Positions 1 through 13,400 of a stretch of 64,000 bases of DNA are shown here, piece after piece. This DNA is from Calliopsis andreniformis (taxonomy: Eukaryota; Arthropoda; Insecta; Hymenoptera; Andrenidae), in contig NW_027480569.1 in NCBI RefSeq assembly GCF_051401765.1, forward strand, positions 186,001 to 250,000, read 5' to 3'. The stretch's first letter is position 1; every line of letters starts with the position of its first letter. The position numbers and the translations under genes were made by a program. Under the pieces are notes generated by a model, which was not told the origin of the DNA, ran no database searches, and saw nothing but the letters and a program-made list of their open reading frames with translations.

Positions 1-1085
1 ATGACGATTGAAGGCTGAGTATTGAGGATTGAAGATTGAGGTTAGAGTATTGTGTACTGAGGATGGAGGATGATGGCTGAGGGCTGAGGATTGAGGATTG
101 AGAAATGATGATTGCGGATTGAGGATTGAAATTGAGGATTGGGTATTGACGATTGAAGAATGAGGGTTGAGGAATTAGGATTGAGGATTGAGGATTGACG
201 ATTGAAGATTGAGGGTTGGGTATTGAGGATAGAAGAATGAGGATTGAGGATTGAGGATAGAGGATTGAGGATTGAAGATTGAGTGTTGAGGATTGAAGAT
301 TGAGGATTGAGGATTGAGGATTGAGGATTGAAGATTGAGTATTGAGGATTGAAGATTGAGGATTGAGTATTGAGGATTGAGGATTCAGGGTTGAAGATTG
401 AGGATTGAGGATTGAGGATTGAGGATTGTGGATTGAGGATTGAAGATTGAATATTGATGGTTGAATATTGATGATTGAAGAATATTGAGGACTGAGGATT
501 GAGGGTTGTGGATTGAGGAAGAGGATTGAATATTTATGTTTGAGGTCTGAGGGTTAAGGATTGAGGATTGAGAATTGAGGATTGAGGATTGAGGATTGAA
601 GATTGAGGATTGGGTATTTAGGATTGAAGAATGAGGATTGAGGATTGAGGTTTGAGGATTGAGGATTGAAGATTGAGTATTGATGATTGAATATTGAGGA
701 TTGAGGATTGAGGTTTGAGGATTGAGGATGAAGACTGAGGGTTGAGGATTGAGGTTTGAGGAACGAGGATTGAGGTTGAGGATTGAGGACTAAGGATTGA
801 CGATTGAGTATTGAAGATTGAGGATTGATGACTGAGGATTGACGACTGAGAATTGAGGATTGAGGATTGCTGATTGAAGATTGAGTATTGAGGATTGAAT
901 ATTGCGGATTGAGGATTGAGGATTGAGGATTGAGGATTGAGGATTGAGGATTGAGGATTAAGGATTGAGGATTGAGGATTGAGGATTGAGAATTGAGGAT
1001 TGAGGATTGAGGATTGAAGATTGAGTATTGATGATTGAATATTGAGGATTGAGGATTGAGGATTGAGGATTGAAGATTGAGTATT
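1..1085. repeat. Recurrent alpha block, first copy
   Basis: This ordered block of about 1.08 kb opens with ATGACGATTGAAGGCTGAG. About 530 bp later it contains a GAATATTTATG string preceded by GAGGAAGAG. Starts that I located are 1, 5422, 7481, 13436, 16576 (stub), 17434 (truncated), 46674 (shortened), 55181, 57778 and 60757. The distance from the start to TATTTATG is 527 bp in seven copies. It is 530 in the first, from a 3-bp insertion near 485, and 408 at 46674. The opening has two alleles, ACGATT (1, 7481, 16576, 17434, 46674) and ACGACT (the others), which helps trace which copies derive from which. Confidence 0.85.
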
Positions 1086-4000
1086 GAGGATTGAAGATTG
1101 AGGATTGAGTATTGAGGATTGAGGATTCAGGGTTGAAGATTGAGGATTGAGGATTGAGGATTGAGGATTGAAATTGAGGATTGGGTATTGAGGATTGAAG
1201 AATGAGGATTGAGGAATTACGATTGAGGATTGAGGATTGAGGATTGAAGATTGAGGATTGGGTATTGAGGATTGAAGAATGAGGATTGAGGATTGAGGAT
1301 TGGGGATTGAGGATTGAAGATTAGTGTTGAGGATTGAAAATTGAGGATTGAGGATCGAGGATTGAGGATTGAGGATTGAGGATTGAAGATTGAATATTGA
1401 TGATTGAATATTGAGGACTGAGGATTGAGGGTTGTGGATTGAGGACGAGGGCTGAGGGTAGAATATTGATGTTTGAGGTCTGAGTATTAAGGATTGAGGA
1501 TTGAGAATTGAGGATTGAGGATTGAGGATTGGAGATTGAGTATTGGGGATTGAAGATTGAGGATTGAGGATTGAGGATTGAGGATGGAGAATGAGGACTG
1601 ACGGTTGAGGATTGAGGTTTGAGGATTGAAGATTGAGGACTGAGGACTGAGGATTGAGGATTGAGGATTGAGCATTGAGGATTGAAGATTGAGTACTGGG
1701 GATTCGGGATTGCAGATTGAGGACTAAGGATTGAAGATAGAGTATTGAGGATTGAAGATAGAGGATTGAGTATTGAGGATTGAGGATTCAGGGTTGAAAA
1801 TTGAGGATTGAGGATTGAGGATTGAGGATTGAGGATTGAGGATTGAAGATTGAATGTTGATGATTGAATATTGAGGACTGAGGATTGAGGGTTGTGGTTT
1901 GAGGACGAGGACTGAGGGTTGAATATTGATGTTTGAGGTCTGAGGATTAAGGATTGAGGATTGAGAATTGAGGATTGAGGATTGAGGATTGGAAATTGAG
2001 GATTGGGTATTTAGGATTGAAGAATGAGGATTGAGGATTGAGGTTTGAGGATTGAGGATTGAAGATTGAGTATTGAGGATTGAATATTGAGGATTGATGA
2101 TTGAGGTTTGAGGATTGAGGACGAGGACTGACGGTTGAGGATTGAGGTTTGAGGATTAAGGATTGGGGATTGAGGACTGAGGATTGAGGATTGAGGATTG
2201 AGCATTGAGGATTGAAGATTGATGACTGGGGATTGAGGATTGAAGATTGAGGATTAACGATTGAAGGTTGGGGATTGAGGACCTAGGATCGGAGATTGAT
2301 TATTGAGGATTGAAGATTGAGGATTGAGGATTGAGGATTGAGAATTGAGAATTGAGGATGAGGACTGAGGGTTGAGGATTGAGGTTTGAGGAATGAGGAT
2401 TGAGGATTGAGGATTGAGGATTGAGGATTGAAGATTGAGTGTTGAGGATTGAAAATTGAGGATTGAGGATTGACGATTGAGGATTGAGGATTGAAGATTG
2501 AGTATTGAGGATTGAAGATTGAGGATTGAGTATTGAGGATTCAGGGTTGAAGACCGAGGATTGAGGATTGAGGATTGAGGATTGAGGATTGAGGAATGAA
2601 GATTGAATATTTATGATTGTATATTGAGGACTGAGGATTGAGGGTTGTGGATTGAGGACGAGGACAGAGGGTTGAATATTCATGTTTGAGGTCTGAGGAT
2701 TAAGGATTGAGGATTGAGAATTGAGGATTGAGGATTGAGGATTGAAGATTAAGGATTGGGTATTTAGGATTGAAGAATGTGGATTGAGGATTGAGGTTTG
2801 AGGATTGGGGATTGAAGATTGAGTATTGATGATTGAATATTGAGGATTGAGGATTGAGGTTTGAGGATTGAGGATGAAGACTGAGGGTTGAGGATTGAGG
2901 TTTGAGGAACGATGATTGAGGATTGAGGATTGAGAACTAAGGATTGACGATTGAGTATTGAAGATTGAGGATTGGTGACTGAGGATTGACGACTGAGAAT
3001 TGAGGATTGAGGATTGATGATTGAAGATTGAGTATTGAGGATTGAACATTGCGGATTGAGGATTGAGGATTGAGGATTGAGGATTGAGGATTGAGGATTG
3101 AGGATTGCGGATTGAGGATTGAGGATTGAGGATTGAGGATTGAGAATTGAGGATTGATGATTGAGGATTGAAGATTGAGTATTGATGATTGAATATTGAG
3201 GATTGAGGATTGAGGATTGAGGATTGAAGATTGAGTATTGAGGATTGAAGATTGAGGATTGAGTATTGAGGATTGAGGATTCAGGGTTGAAGATTGAGGA
3301 TTGAGGATTGAGGATTGAGGATTGAGGATTGAGGATTGGGTGTTTAGTGTTGAAGAATGAGGATTGAGGATTGAGGTTTGAGGATTGAGGATTGAAGATT
3401 GAGTATTGATGATTGAATATTGACGGTTGAGGATTGAGGTTTGAGGATTGAGGATGAAGACTGAGGGTTGAGGATTGAGGTTTGAGGAACGAGGATCGAG
3501 GATTGACGATTGAGGACTAAGGATTGACGATTGAGTATTGAAGATTGAGGATTGAGGATTGAGGATTGACGACTGAGAATTGAGGATTGAGGATTGATGA
3601 TTGAAGAGTGAGTATTGAGGATTGAATATTGAGGATTGAGGATTGAGGATTGAGGATTGAGGATTGAGGATTGAGGATTGAAGATTGAGTATTGTGTATT
3701 GAAGGTTGGGGATTGTGGATTGAGGATTAAGGATTGTGGATTGAATATTGTAGATTGAGTATTGATGCCTGAGGATTGAGGATTGAGGATTGTGGATTGA
3801 ATATTTTAGATTGAGTATTGGTGCCTGAGGATTGAGGATTGAGGATTGAGGATTGAGGATTGAGGATTGAAGGTTGAGTATTGAGGATTGAAGATTGAGG
3901 ATTCAAGATTGAGTATTGATGATTGAATATTGAGGATTGAGGATTGAGGATTGAGGATTGAGGATTGGGTATTGAGGATTGAGTAATGAGGATTGAGGAT

Positions 4001-5421
4001 TGAGGTTTGAGTATTGGGGATTGCAGATTGAGTATTGGCGATTGAAGATTGAGGATTGAGGATTGAGGATTGAGGAATGAGGATCGAAGATTGAGTATTG
4101 AGGATTGAAGATTGAGGATAGAGGATTGAGTACTGAGGATGGAGGATGAGGGCTGAGGGTTGAAGATTGAGGATTGAGAAATGAGAATTGAGGATTGAGG
4201 ATTGAAATTGAGGATTGGGTATTGAGGATTGAAGAATGAGGGTTGAGAAATTAGGATTGAGGATTGAGGATTGAGGATTGAAGATTGAGGATTGGGTATT
4301 GAGGATTGAAGAATGGGGATTGAGGATTGAGGATTGGGGATTGAGGACGAGGACTGACGGTAGATGATTTAGGTTTGAGGATTGAGGATTGACGAACGAG
4401 GATTGAGGATGAGTGCTAAGGGTCGGGGATTGAGGTTCGACGACTGAGGACTGAGGATTGAGGATTGAGAGTTGAGGATTGATGTTTGAGGATTGAAGAT
4501 TGAGGATTGAGGATTGAGGAATGAGGATTGAAGATTGAGTATTGAGGATTGAATATTGAGGGTTGAGGATTGAGGTTTGAGGATTGAGGATGAAGACTGA
4601 GGGTTGAGGATTGAGGTTTGAGGAACGAGGATTGAGGATTGAGGATTGAGGACTAAGGATTGACGATTGAGTATTGAAGATTGAGGATTGATGACTGAGG
4701 ATTGACGACTGAGAATTGAGGATTGAGGATTGATGATTGAAGATTGAGTATTGAGGATTGAATATTGAGGATTGAGGATTGAGGATTGAGGATTGGGGAT
4801 TGAGGATTGAGGATTGAAGATTGAGTATTGAGTATTGAAGGTTGAGGATTGTGGATTGAGGATTAAGGATTGTGGATTGAATATTGTAGATTGAGTATTG
4901 ATGCCTGAGGATTGAGGATTGAGGATTGAGCATTGATGCCTGAGGATTGAGTATCGAGGATTGAGGATTGAGGATTGGAGATTCATTATTGAGGATTGAA
5001 GATTGAGGATTGAGGATTGAGGATTGAGAATTGAGAATTGAGTATGAGGACTGAAGGTTGAGGGTTGAGGTTTGAGGAATGAGGATTGAGTGTTGGGTAA
5101 TGAGGATTGAGGATTGAGGACTGAGGATTGAGCATTGAAGATTGAGTATTGATGCCTGAGGATTGAGGATTGAGGATTGATGATTGAGGATCGAGGATTG
5201 AAGATTGAGAATTGAGGATTGAAGATTGAGGCTTGAGGATTGAGGATTGAAGATTGAGTATTGAGGATTGAAGATTGAGGATTGAAGATTGAGTATTGAT
5301 GATTGAATATTGAGGATTGAGGATTGAGGATTGAGGATTGAGGATTGGGTATTGAGGATTGAGGATTGCAGATTGAGTGTTGAGGATAGAAGGTTGAGGA
5401 TTGAGGATTGAGGATTGAGGA

Positions 5422-6505
5422 ATGACGACTGAAGGCTGAGTATTGAGGATTGAAGATTGAGGATAGAGTATTGTGTACTGAGGATGGAGGATGATGGCTG
5501 AGGGCTGAGGATTGAGGATTGAGAAATGAGGATTGCGGATTGAGGATTGAAATTGAGGATTGGGTATTGACGATTGAAGAATGAGGGTTGAGGAATTAGG
5601 ATTGAGGATTGAGGATTGAGGATTGAAGATTGAGGGTTGGGTATTGAGGATAGAAGAATGAGGATTGAGGATTGAGGATAGAGGATTGAGGATTGAAGAT
5701 TGAGTGTTGAGGATTGAAGATTGAGGATTGAGGATTGAGTATTGAGGATTGAAGATTGAGTATTGAGGATTGAAGATTGAGGATTGAGTATTGAGGATTG
5801 AGGATTCAGGGTTGAAGATTGAGGATTGAGGATTGAGGATTGAGGATTGAGGATTGAGGATTGAAGATTGAATATTGATGATTGAATATTGATGATTGAA
5901 TATTGAGGACTGAGGATTGAGGGTTGTGGATTGAGGAAGAGGATTGAATATTTATGTTTGAGGTCTGAGGATTAAGGATTGAGGATTGAGAATTGAGGAT
6001 TGAGGATTGAGGATTGAAGATTGAGGATTGGGTATTTAGGATTGAAGAATGAGGATTGAGGATTGAGGTTTGAGGATTGAGGATTGAAGATTGAGTATTG
6101 ATGATTGAATATTGAGGATTGAGGATTGAGGTTTGAGGATTGAGGATGAAGACTGAGGGTTGAGGATTGAGGTTTCAGGAACGAGGATTGAGGTTGAGGA
6201 TTGAGGACTGAGGATTGACGATTGAGTATTGAAGATTGAGGATTGATGACTGAGGATTGACGACTGAGAATTGAGGATTGAGGATTGCTGATTGAAGATT
6301 GAGTATTGAGGATTGAATATTGCGGATTGAGGATTGAGGATTGAGGATTGAGGATTGAGGATTGAGGATTGAGGATTGAGGATTAAGGATTGAGGATTGA
6401 GGATTGAGGATTGAGAATTGAGGATTGAGGATTGAAGATTGAGTATTGATGATTGAATATTGAGGATTGAGGATTGAGGATTGAGGATTGAAGATTGAGT
6501 ATTGA
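5422..6505. repeat. Alpha block, internal copy within copy A
   Basis: This repeats 1-1085 at an offset of about 5420 and carries the ACGACT opening allele. Its TATTTATG anchor is at 5949. It diverges from the first copy after about 6505, where the order changes to GAGTATT GAAGGTT. The matching block in copy B begins at 13436. Confidence 0.85.
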
Positions 6506-7050
6506 GTATTGAAGGTTGAGGATTGTGGATTGAGGATTAAGGATTGTGGATGGAATATTGTAGATTGAGTATTGATACCTGAGGATTGAGGATTGAGGAT
6601 TGAGGATTGAGGATTGAGGATTGAAGGTTGAGTATTGAGGATTGAAGATTGAGGATTGAAGAATGAGTATTGATGATTGAATATTGAGGATTGAGTATTG
6701 AGGATTGAGGATTGAGGATTGGGTATTGAGGATTGAGTATTGAGGATTGAGGATTGAGGTTTGAGGATTGAGGATTGAAGATTGAGTATTGGTGATTGAA
6801 TATTGAGGATTGAGGGTTGAGGTTTGAGGATTGAGGATTGGGTATTGAGGATTGAGGAATGAGGATTGAGAATTGAGGTTTGAGGATTGAGGATTGCAGA
6901 TTGAGTATTGAGGATTGAAGATTGAGGATTGAGGATTGAGGATTGAGAATTGAGAATTGAGTATGAGGACTGAGGGTTGAGGATTGAGGTTTGAGGAATG
7001 AGGACTGAGGGTTGGGGAATGAGGATTGAGGATTGAGGATTGAGGATTGA

Positions 7051-7243
7051 GCATTGAAGGTTGAGTATTGATGCCTGAGGATTGAGGATTGAGGATTGAT
7101 GATTGAGGATCGAGGATTGAAGATTGAGAATTGAGGATTGAGGATTGAGGATTGAGCATTGAAGATTGAGTATTGATGCCTGAGGATTGAGGATTGAGGA
7201 TTGATGATTGAGGATCGAGGATTGAAGATTGAGAATTGAGGAT
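7051..7243. repeat. 105-bp local tandem duplication in copy A
   Basis: The string starting GCATTGAAG at 7051 starts again at 7156, exactly 105 bp (15 heptamers) later. It is followed by the same TGATGCCTGAGG and GAGGATCGAGG words. Copy B has the GCATTG string once at the equivalent place (15065, offset 8014), so copy A gained it or copy B lost it after the 8-kb duplication. Confidence 0.85.
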
Positions 7244-7480
7244 TGAAGATTGAAGATTGAGGATTGAGGATTGAAGATTGAGTATTGAGGATTGAAGATT
7301 GAGGATTGAAGATTGAGTATTGATGATTGAATATTGAGGATTGTGGGTTGAGGATTGAGGATTGAGGATTGGGTATTGAGGATTGAGGAATGAGGATTGA
7401 GGATTGAGGTTTGAGGATTGAGGATTGCAGATTCAGTGTTGAGGATAGAAGGTTGAGGATTGAGGATTGAGGATTGAGGA
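7244..7480. repeat. Heptamer linker between copies A and B
   Basis: The order of variants here resembles the stretch just left of other alpha-block starts (for example about 5228-5421 and 16340-16575), including a GCAGATT unit and GATAGAAGG before the start word. It therefore looks like the normal left flank of an alpha block. Nothing else is seen in it. Confidence 0.7.
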
Positions 7481-10400
7481 ATGACGATTGAAGGCTGAGT
7501 ATTGAGGATTGAAGATTGAGGATAGAGTATTGTGTACTGAGGATGGAGGATGATGGCTGAGGGCTGAGGATTGAGGATTGAGAAATGATGATTGCGGATT
7601 GAGGATTGAAATTGAGGATTGGGTATTGACGATTGAAGAATGAGGGTTGAGGAATTAGGATTGAGGATTGAGGATTGACGATTGAAGATTGAGGGTTGGG
7701 TATTGAGGATAGAAGAATGAGGATTGAGGATTGAGGATAGAGGATTGAGGATTGAAGATTGAGTGTTGAGGATTGAAGATTGAGGATTGAGGATTGAGGA
7801 TTGAGGATTGAAGATTGAGTATTGAGGATTGAAGATTGAGGATTGAGTATTGAGGATTGAGGATTCAGGGTTGAAGATTGAGGATTGAGGATTGAGGATT
7901 GAGGATTGTGGATTGAGGATTGAAGATTGAATATTGATGGTTGAATATTGATGATTGAATATTGAGGACTGAGGATTGAGGGTTGTGGATTGAGGAAGAG
8001 GATTGAATATTTATGTTTGAGGTCTGAGGATTAAGGATTGAGGATTGAGAATTGAGGATTGAGGATTGAGGATTGAAGATTGAGTATTGGGTATTTAGGA
8101 TTGAAGAATGAGGATTGAGGATTGAGGTTTGAGGATTGAGGATTGAAGATTGAGTATTGATGATTGAATATTGAGGATTGAGGATTGAGGTTTGAGGATT
8201 GAGGATGAAGACTGAGGGTTGAGGATTGAGGTTTGAGGAACGAGGATTGAGGTTGAGGATTGAGGACTAAGGATTGACGATTGAGTATTGAAGATTGAGG
8301 ATTGATGACTGAGGATTGACGACTGAGAATTGAGGATTGAGGATTGCTGATTGAAGATTGAGTATTGAGGATTGAATATTGCGGATTGAGGATTGAGGAT
8401 TGAGGATTGAGGATTGAGGATTGAGGATTAAGGATTGAGGATTGAGGATTGAGGATTGAGAATTGAGGATTGAGGATTGAGGATTGAAGATTGAGTATTG
8501 ATGATTGAATATTGAGGATTGAGGATTGAGGATTGAGGATTGAAGATTGAGTATTGAGGATTGAAGATTGAGGATTGAGTATTGAGGATTGAGGATTCAG
8601 GGTTGAAGATTGAGGATTGAGGATTGAGGATTGAGGATTGAAATTGAGGATTGGGTATTGAGGATTGAAGAATGAGGATTGAGGAATTACGATTGAGGAT
8701 TGAGGATTGAGGATTGAAGATTGAGGATTGGGTATTGAGGATTGAAGAATGAGGATTGAGGATTGAGGATTGGGGATTGAGGATTGAAGATTAGTGTTGA
8801 GGATTGAAAATTGAGGATTGAGGATCGAGGATTGAGGATTGAGGATTGAGGATTGAAGATTGAATATTGATGATTGAATATTGAGGACTGAGGATTGAGG
8901 GTTGTGGATTGAGGACGAGGGCTGAGGGTAGAATATTGATGTTTGAGGTCTGAGTATTAAGGATTGAGGATTGAGAATTGAGGATTGAGGATTGAGGATT
9001 GAAGATTGAGGATTGGGTATTTAGGATTGAAGAATGAGGATTGAGGATTGAGGTTTGAGTATTGAGGATTGAGGATTGATGATTGAGTATTGTCGACTGA
9101 ATATTGAGGATTGAGGATTGAGGTTTGAGGATTGAGGACGAGGACTGACGGTTGAGGATTGAGGTTAGAGGATTGAGGATTGGGGATTGAGGACTGAGGA
9201 TTGAGGATTGAGGATTGAGGATTGAGCATTGAGGATTGAAGATTGATGACTGGGGATTGAGGATTGAATATTGAGGATTAACGATTGAAGATTGGGGATT
9301 GAGGATCTAGGATCGGAGATTGATTATTGAGGATTGAAGATTGAGGATTGACGATTGAGGATTGAGAATTGAGAATTGAGGATGAGGACTGAGGGTTGAG
9401 GATTGAGGTTTGAGGAATGAGGATTGATGGTTGAGGATTGAGGATTGAGGATTGAGGATTGAGGATTGAGAATTGAGTATTGAAGATTGAGTATTGATAC
9501 CTGAGGATTGAGGATTGAGGATTGAGGATTGAGGATTGAGGATTGAAGATTGAGTATTGGGGATTGAAGATTGAGGATTGAGGATTGAGGATTGAGGATG
9601 GAGAATGAGGACTGACGGTTGAGGATTGAGGTTTGAGGATTGAAGATTGAGGACTGAGGACTGAGGATTGAGGATTGAGGATTGAGCATTGAGGATTGAA
9701 GATTGAGTACTGGGGATTCGGGATTGCAGATTGAGGACTAAGGATTGAAGATAGAGTATTGAGGATTGAAGATAGAGGATTGAGTATTGAGGATTGAGGA
9801 TTCAGGGTTGAAAATTGAGGATTGAGGATTGAGGATTGAGGATTGAGGATTGAGGATTGAAGATTGAATGTTGATGATTGAATATTGAGGACTGAGGATT
9901 GAGGGTTGTGGTTTGAGGACGAGGACTGAGGGTTGAATATTGATGTTTGAGGTCTGAGGATTAAGGATTGAGGATTGAGAATTGAGGATTGAGGATTGAG
10001 GATTGGAAATTGAGGATTGGGTATTTAGGATTGAAGAATGAGGATTGAGGATTGAGGTTTGAGGATTGAGGATTGAAGATTGAGTATTGAGGATTGAATA
10101 TTGAGGATTGATGATTGAGGTTTGAGGATTGAGGACGAGGACTGACGGTTGAGGATTGAGGTTTGAGGATTAAGGATTGGGGATTGAGGACTGAGGATTG
10201 AGGATTGAGGATTGAGCATTGAGGATTGAAGATTGATGACTGGGGATTGAGGATTGAAGATTGAGGATTAACGATTGAAGGTTGGGGATTGAGGACCTAG
10301 GATCGGAGATTGATTATTGAGGATTGAAGATTGAGGATTGAGGATTGAGGATTGAGAATTGAGAATTGAGGATGAGGACTGAGGGTTGAGGATTGAGGTT

Positions 10401-13400
10401 TGAGGAATGAGGATTGAGGATTGAGGATTGAGGATTGAGGATTGAAGATTGAGTGTTGAGGATTGAAAATTGAGGATTGAGGATTGACGATTGAGGATTG
10501 AGGATTGAAGATTGAGTATTGAGGATTGAAGATTGAGGATTGAGTATTGAGGATTCAGGGTTGAAGACCGAGGATTGAGGATTGAGGATTGAGGATTGAG
10601 GATTGAGGAATGAAGATTGAATATTTATGATTGTATATTGAGGACTGAGGATTGAGGGTTGTGGATTGAGGACGAGGACTGAGGGTTGAATATTCATGTT
10701 TGAGGTCTGAGGATTAAGGATTGAGGATTGAGAATTGAGGATTGAGGATTGAGGATTGAAGATTAAGGATTGGGTATTTAGGATTGAAGAATGTGGATTG
10801 AGGATTGAGGTTTGAGGATTGGGGATTGAAGATTGAGTATTGATGATTGAATATTGAGGATTGAGGATTGAGGTTTGAGGATTGAGGATGAAGACTGAGG
10901 GTTGAGGATTGAGGTTTGAGGAACGATGATTGAGGATTGAGGATTGAGAACTAAGGATTGACGATTGAGTATTGAAGATTGAGGATTGGTGACTGAGGAT
11001 TGACGACTGAGAATTGAGGATTGAGGATTGATGATTGAAGATTGAGTATTGAGGATTGAACATTGCGGATTGAGGATTGAGGATTGAGGATTGAGGATTG
11101 AGGATTGAGGATTGAGGATTGCGGATTGAGGATTGAGGATTGAGGATTGAGGATTGAGAATTGAGGATTGATGATTGAGGATTGAAGATTGAGTATTGAT
11201 GATTGAATATTGAGGATTGAGGATTGAGGATTGAGGATTGAAGATTGAGTATTGAGGATTGAAGATTGAGGATTGAGTATTGAGGATTGAGGATTCAGGG
11301 TTGAAGATTGAGGATTGAGGATTGAGGATTGAGGATTGAGGATTGAGGATTGGGTGTTTAGTGTTGAAGAATGAGGATTGAGGATTGAGGTTTGAGGATT
11401 GAGGATTGAAGATTGAGTATTGATGATTGAATATTGACGGTTGAGGATTGAGGTTTGAGGATTGAGGATGAAGACTGAGGGTTGAGGATTGAGGTTTGAG
11501 GAACGAGGATCGAGGATTGAGGATTGAGGACTAAGGATTGACGATTGAGTATTGAAGATTGAGGATTGAGGATTGAGGATTGACGACTGAGAATTGAGGA
11601 TTGAGGATTGATGATTGAAGAGTGAGTATTGAGGATTGAATATTGAGGATTGAGGATTGAGGATTGAGGATTGAGGATTGAGGATTGAGGATTGAAGATT
11701 GAGTATTGTGTATTGAAGGTTGGGGATTGTGGATTGAGGATTAAGGATTGTGGATTGAATATTGTAGATTGAGTATTGATGCCTGAGGATTGAGGATTGA
11801 GGATTGTGGATTGAATATTTTAGATTGAGTATTGGTGCCTGAGGATTGAGGATTGAGGATTGAGGATTGAGGATTGAGGATTGAAGGTTGAGTATTGAGG
11901 ATTGAAGATTGAGGATTCAAGATTGAGTATTGATGATTGAATATTGAGGATTGAGGATTGAGGATTGAGGATTGAGGATTGGGTATTGAGGATTGAGTAA
12001 TGAGGATTGAGGATTGAGGTTTGAGTATTGGGGATTGCAGATTGAGTATTGGCGATTGAAGATTGAGGATTGAGGATTGAGGATTGAGGAATGAGGATCG
12101 AAGATTGAGTATTGAGGATTGAAGATTGAGGATAGAGGATTGAGTACTGAGGATGGAGGATGAGGGCTGAGGGTTGAAGATTGAGGATTGAGAAATGAGG
12201 ATTGAGGATTGAGGATTGAAATTGAGGATTGGGTATTGAGGATTGAAGAATGAGGGTTGAGAAATTAGGATTGAGGATTGAGGATTGAGGATTGAAGATT
12301 GAGGATTGGGTATTGAGGATTGAAGAATGGGGATTGAGGATTGAGGATTGGGGATTGAGGACGAGGACTGACGGTAGATGATTTAGGTTTGAGGATTGAG
12401 GATTGACGAACGAGGATTGAGGATGAGTGCTAAGGGTCGGGGATTGAGGTTCGACGACTGAGGACTGAGGATTGAGGATTGAGAGTTGAGGATTGATGTT
12501 TGAGGATTGAAGATTGAGGATTGAGGATTGAGGAATGAGGATTGAAGATTGAGTATTGAGGATTGAATATTGAGGGTTGAGGATTGAGGTTTGAGGATTG
12601 AGGATGAAGACTGAGGGTTGAGGATTGAGGTTTGAGGAACGAGGATTGAGGATTGAGGATTGAGGACTAAGGATTGACGATTGAGTATTGAAGATTGAGG
12701 ATTGATGACTGAGGATTGACGACTGAGAATTGAGGATTGAGGATTGATGATTGAAGATTGAGTATTGAGGATTGAATATTGAGGATTGAGGATTGAGGAT
12801 TGAGGATTGGGGATTGAGGATTGAGGATTGAAGATTGAGTATTGAGTATTGAAGGTTGAGGATTGTGGATTGAGGATTAAGGATTGTGGATTGAATATTG
12901 TAGATTGAGTATTGATGCCTGAGGATTGAGGATTGAGGATTGAGCATTGATGCCTGAGGATTGAGTATCGAGGATTGAGGATTGAGGATTGGAGATTGAT
13001 TATTGAGGATTGAAGATTGAGGATTGAGGATTGATGATTGAGAATTGAGAATTGAGTATGAGGACTGAAGGTTGAGGGTTGAGGTTTGAGGAATGAGGAT
13101 TGAGTGTTGGGTAATGAGGATTGAGGATTGAGGACTGAGGATTGAGCATTGAAGATTGAGTATTGATGCCTGAGGATTGAGGATTGAGGATTGATGATTG
13201 AGGATCGAGGATTGAAGATTGAGAATTGAGGATTGAAGATTGAGGCTTGAGGATTGAGGATTGAAGATTGAGTATTGAGGATTGAAGATTGAGGATTGAA
13301 GATTGAGTATTGCTGATTGAATATTGAGGATTGAGGATTGAGGATTGAGGATTGAGGATTGGGTATTGAGGATTGAGGATTGCAGATTGAGTGTTGAGGA

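Larger units (their letters stand above)
1..7130. repeat. Higher-order repeat, copy A (about 8-kb unit)
   Basis: This stretch matches copy B heptamer by heptamer. The offset is 7480 at the left edge, 7470 by position 1441 after small indels, and 8014 from about 1541 onward. Anchors at offset 8014 include the GACCTAGG marker (2280 and 10294), a TTTTAG string (3804 and 11818) and the ATGACGACT start (5422 and 13436). Only scattered single-base differences are visible by eye, for example near 2665, 3506, 4187 and 4986. Copy A lacks 544 bp that copy B has (see 9001-9544). Its first 1.08 kb recurs internally from 5422. The left end may be truncated by the window. Confidence 0.9.

Noticed and set aside
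2280..2292. Palindrome CCTAGG as a recombination or attachment site
   Set aside because: A 6-bp palindrome formed by two substitutions is weak evidence, and the longer surrounding word shows no inverted repeat.
3806..4933. Long minus-strand open frame (375 codons) and its near-identical partner at 11820-12947
   Set aside because: It encodes only degenerate Asn-Pro-Gln-Ser-Ser-Ile-Leu. The start codon is a chance CAT on the + strand from a variant unit, and other frames of the same strand are open too. No ribosome binding site, domain or codon pattern is seen. The same holds for all other open frames in the window.
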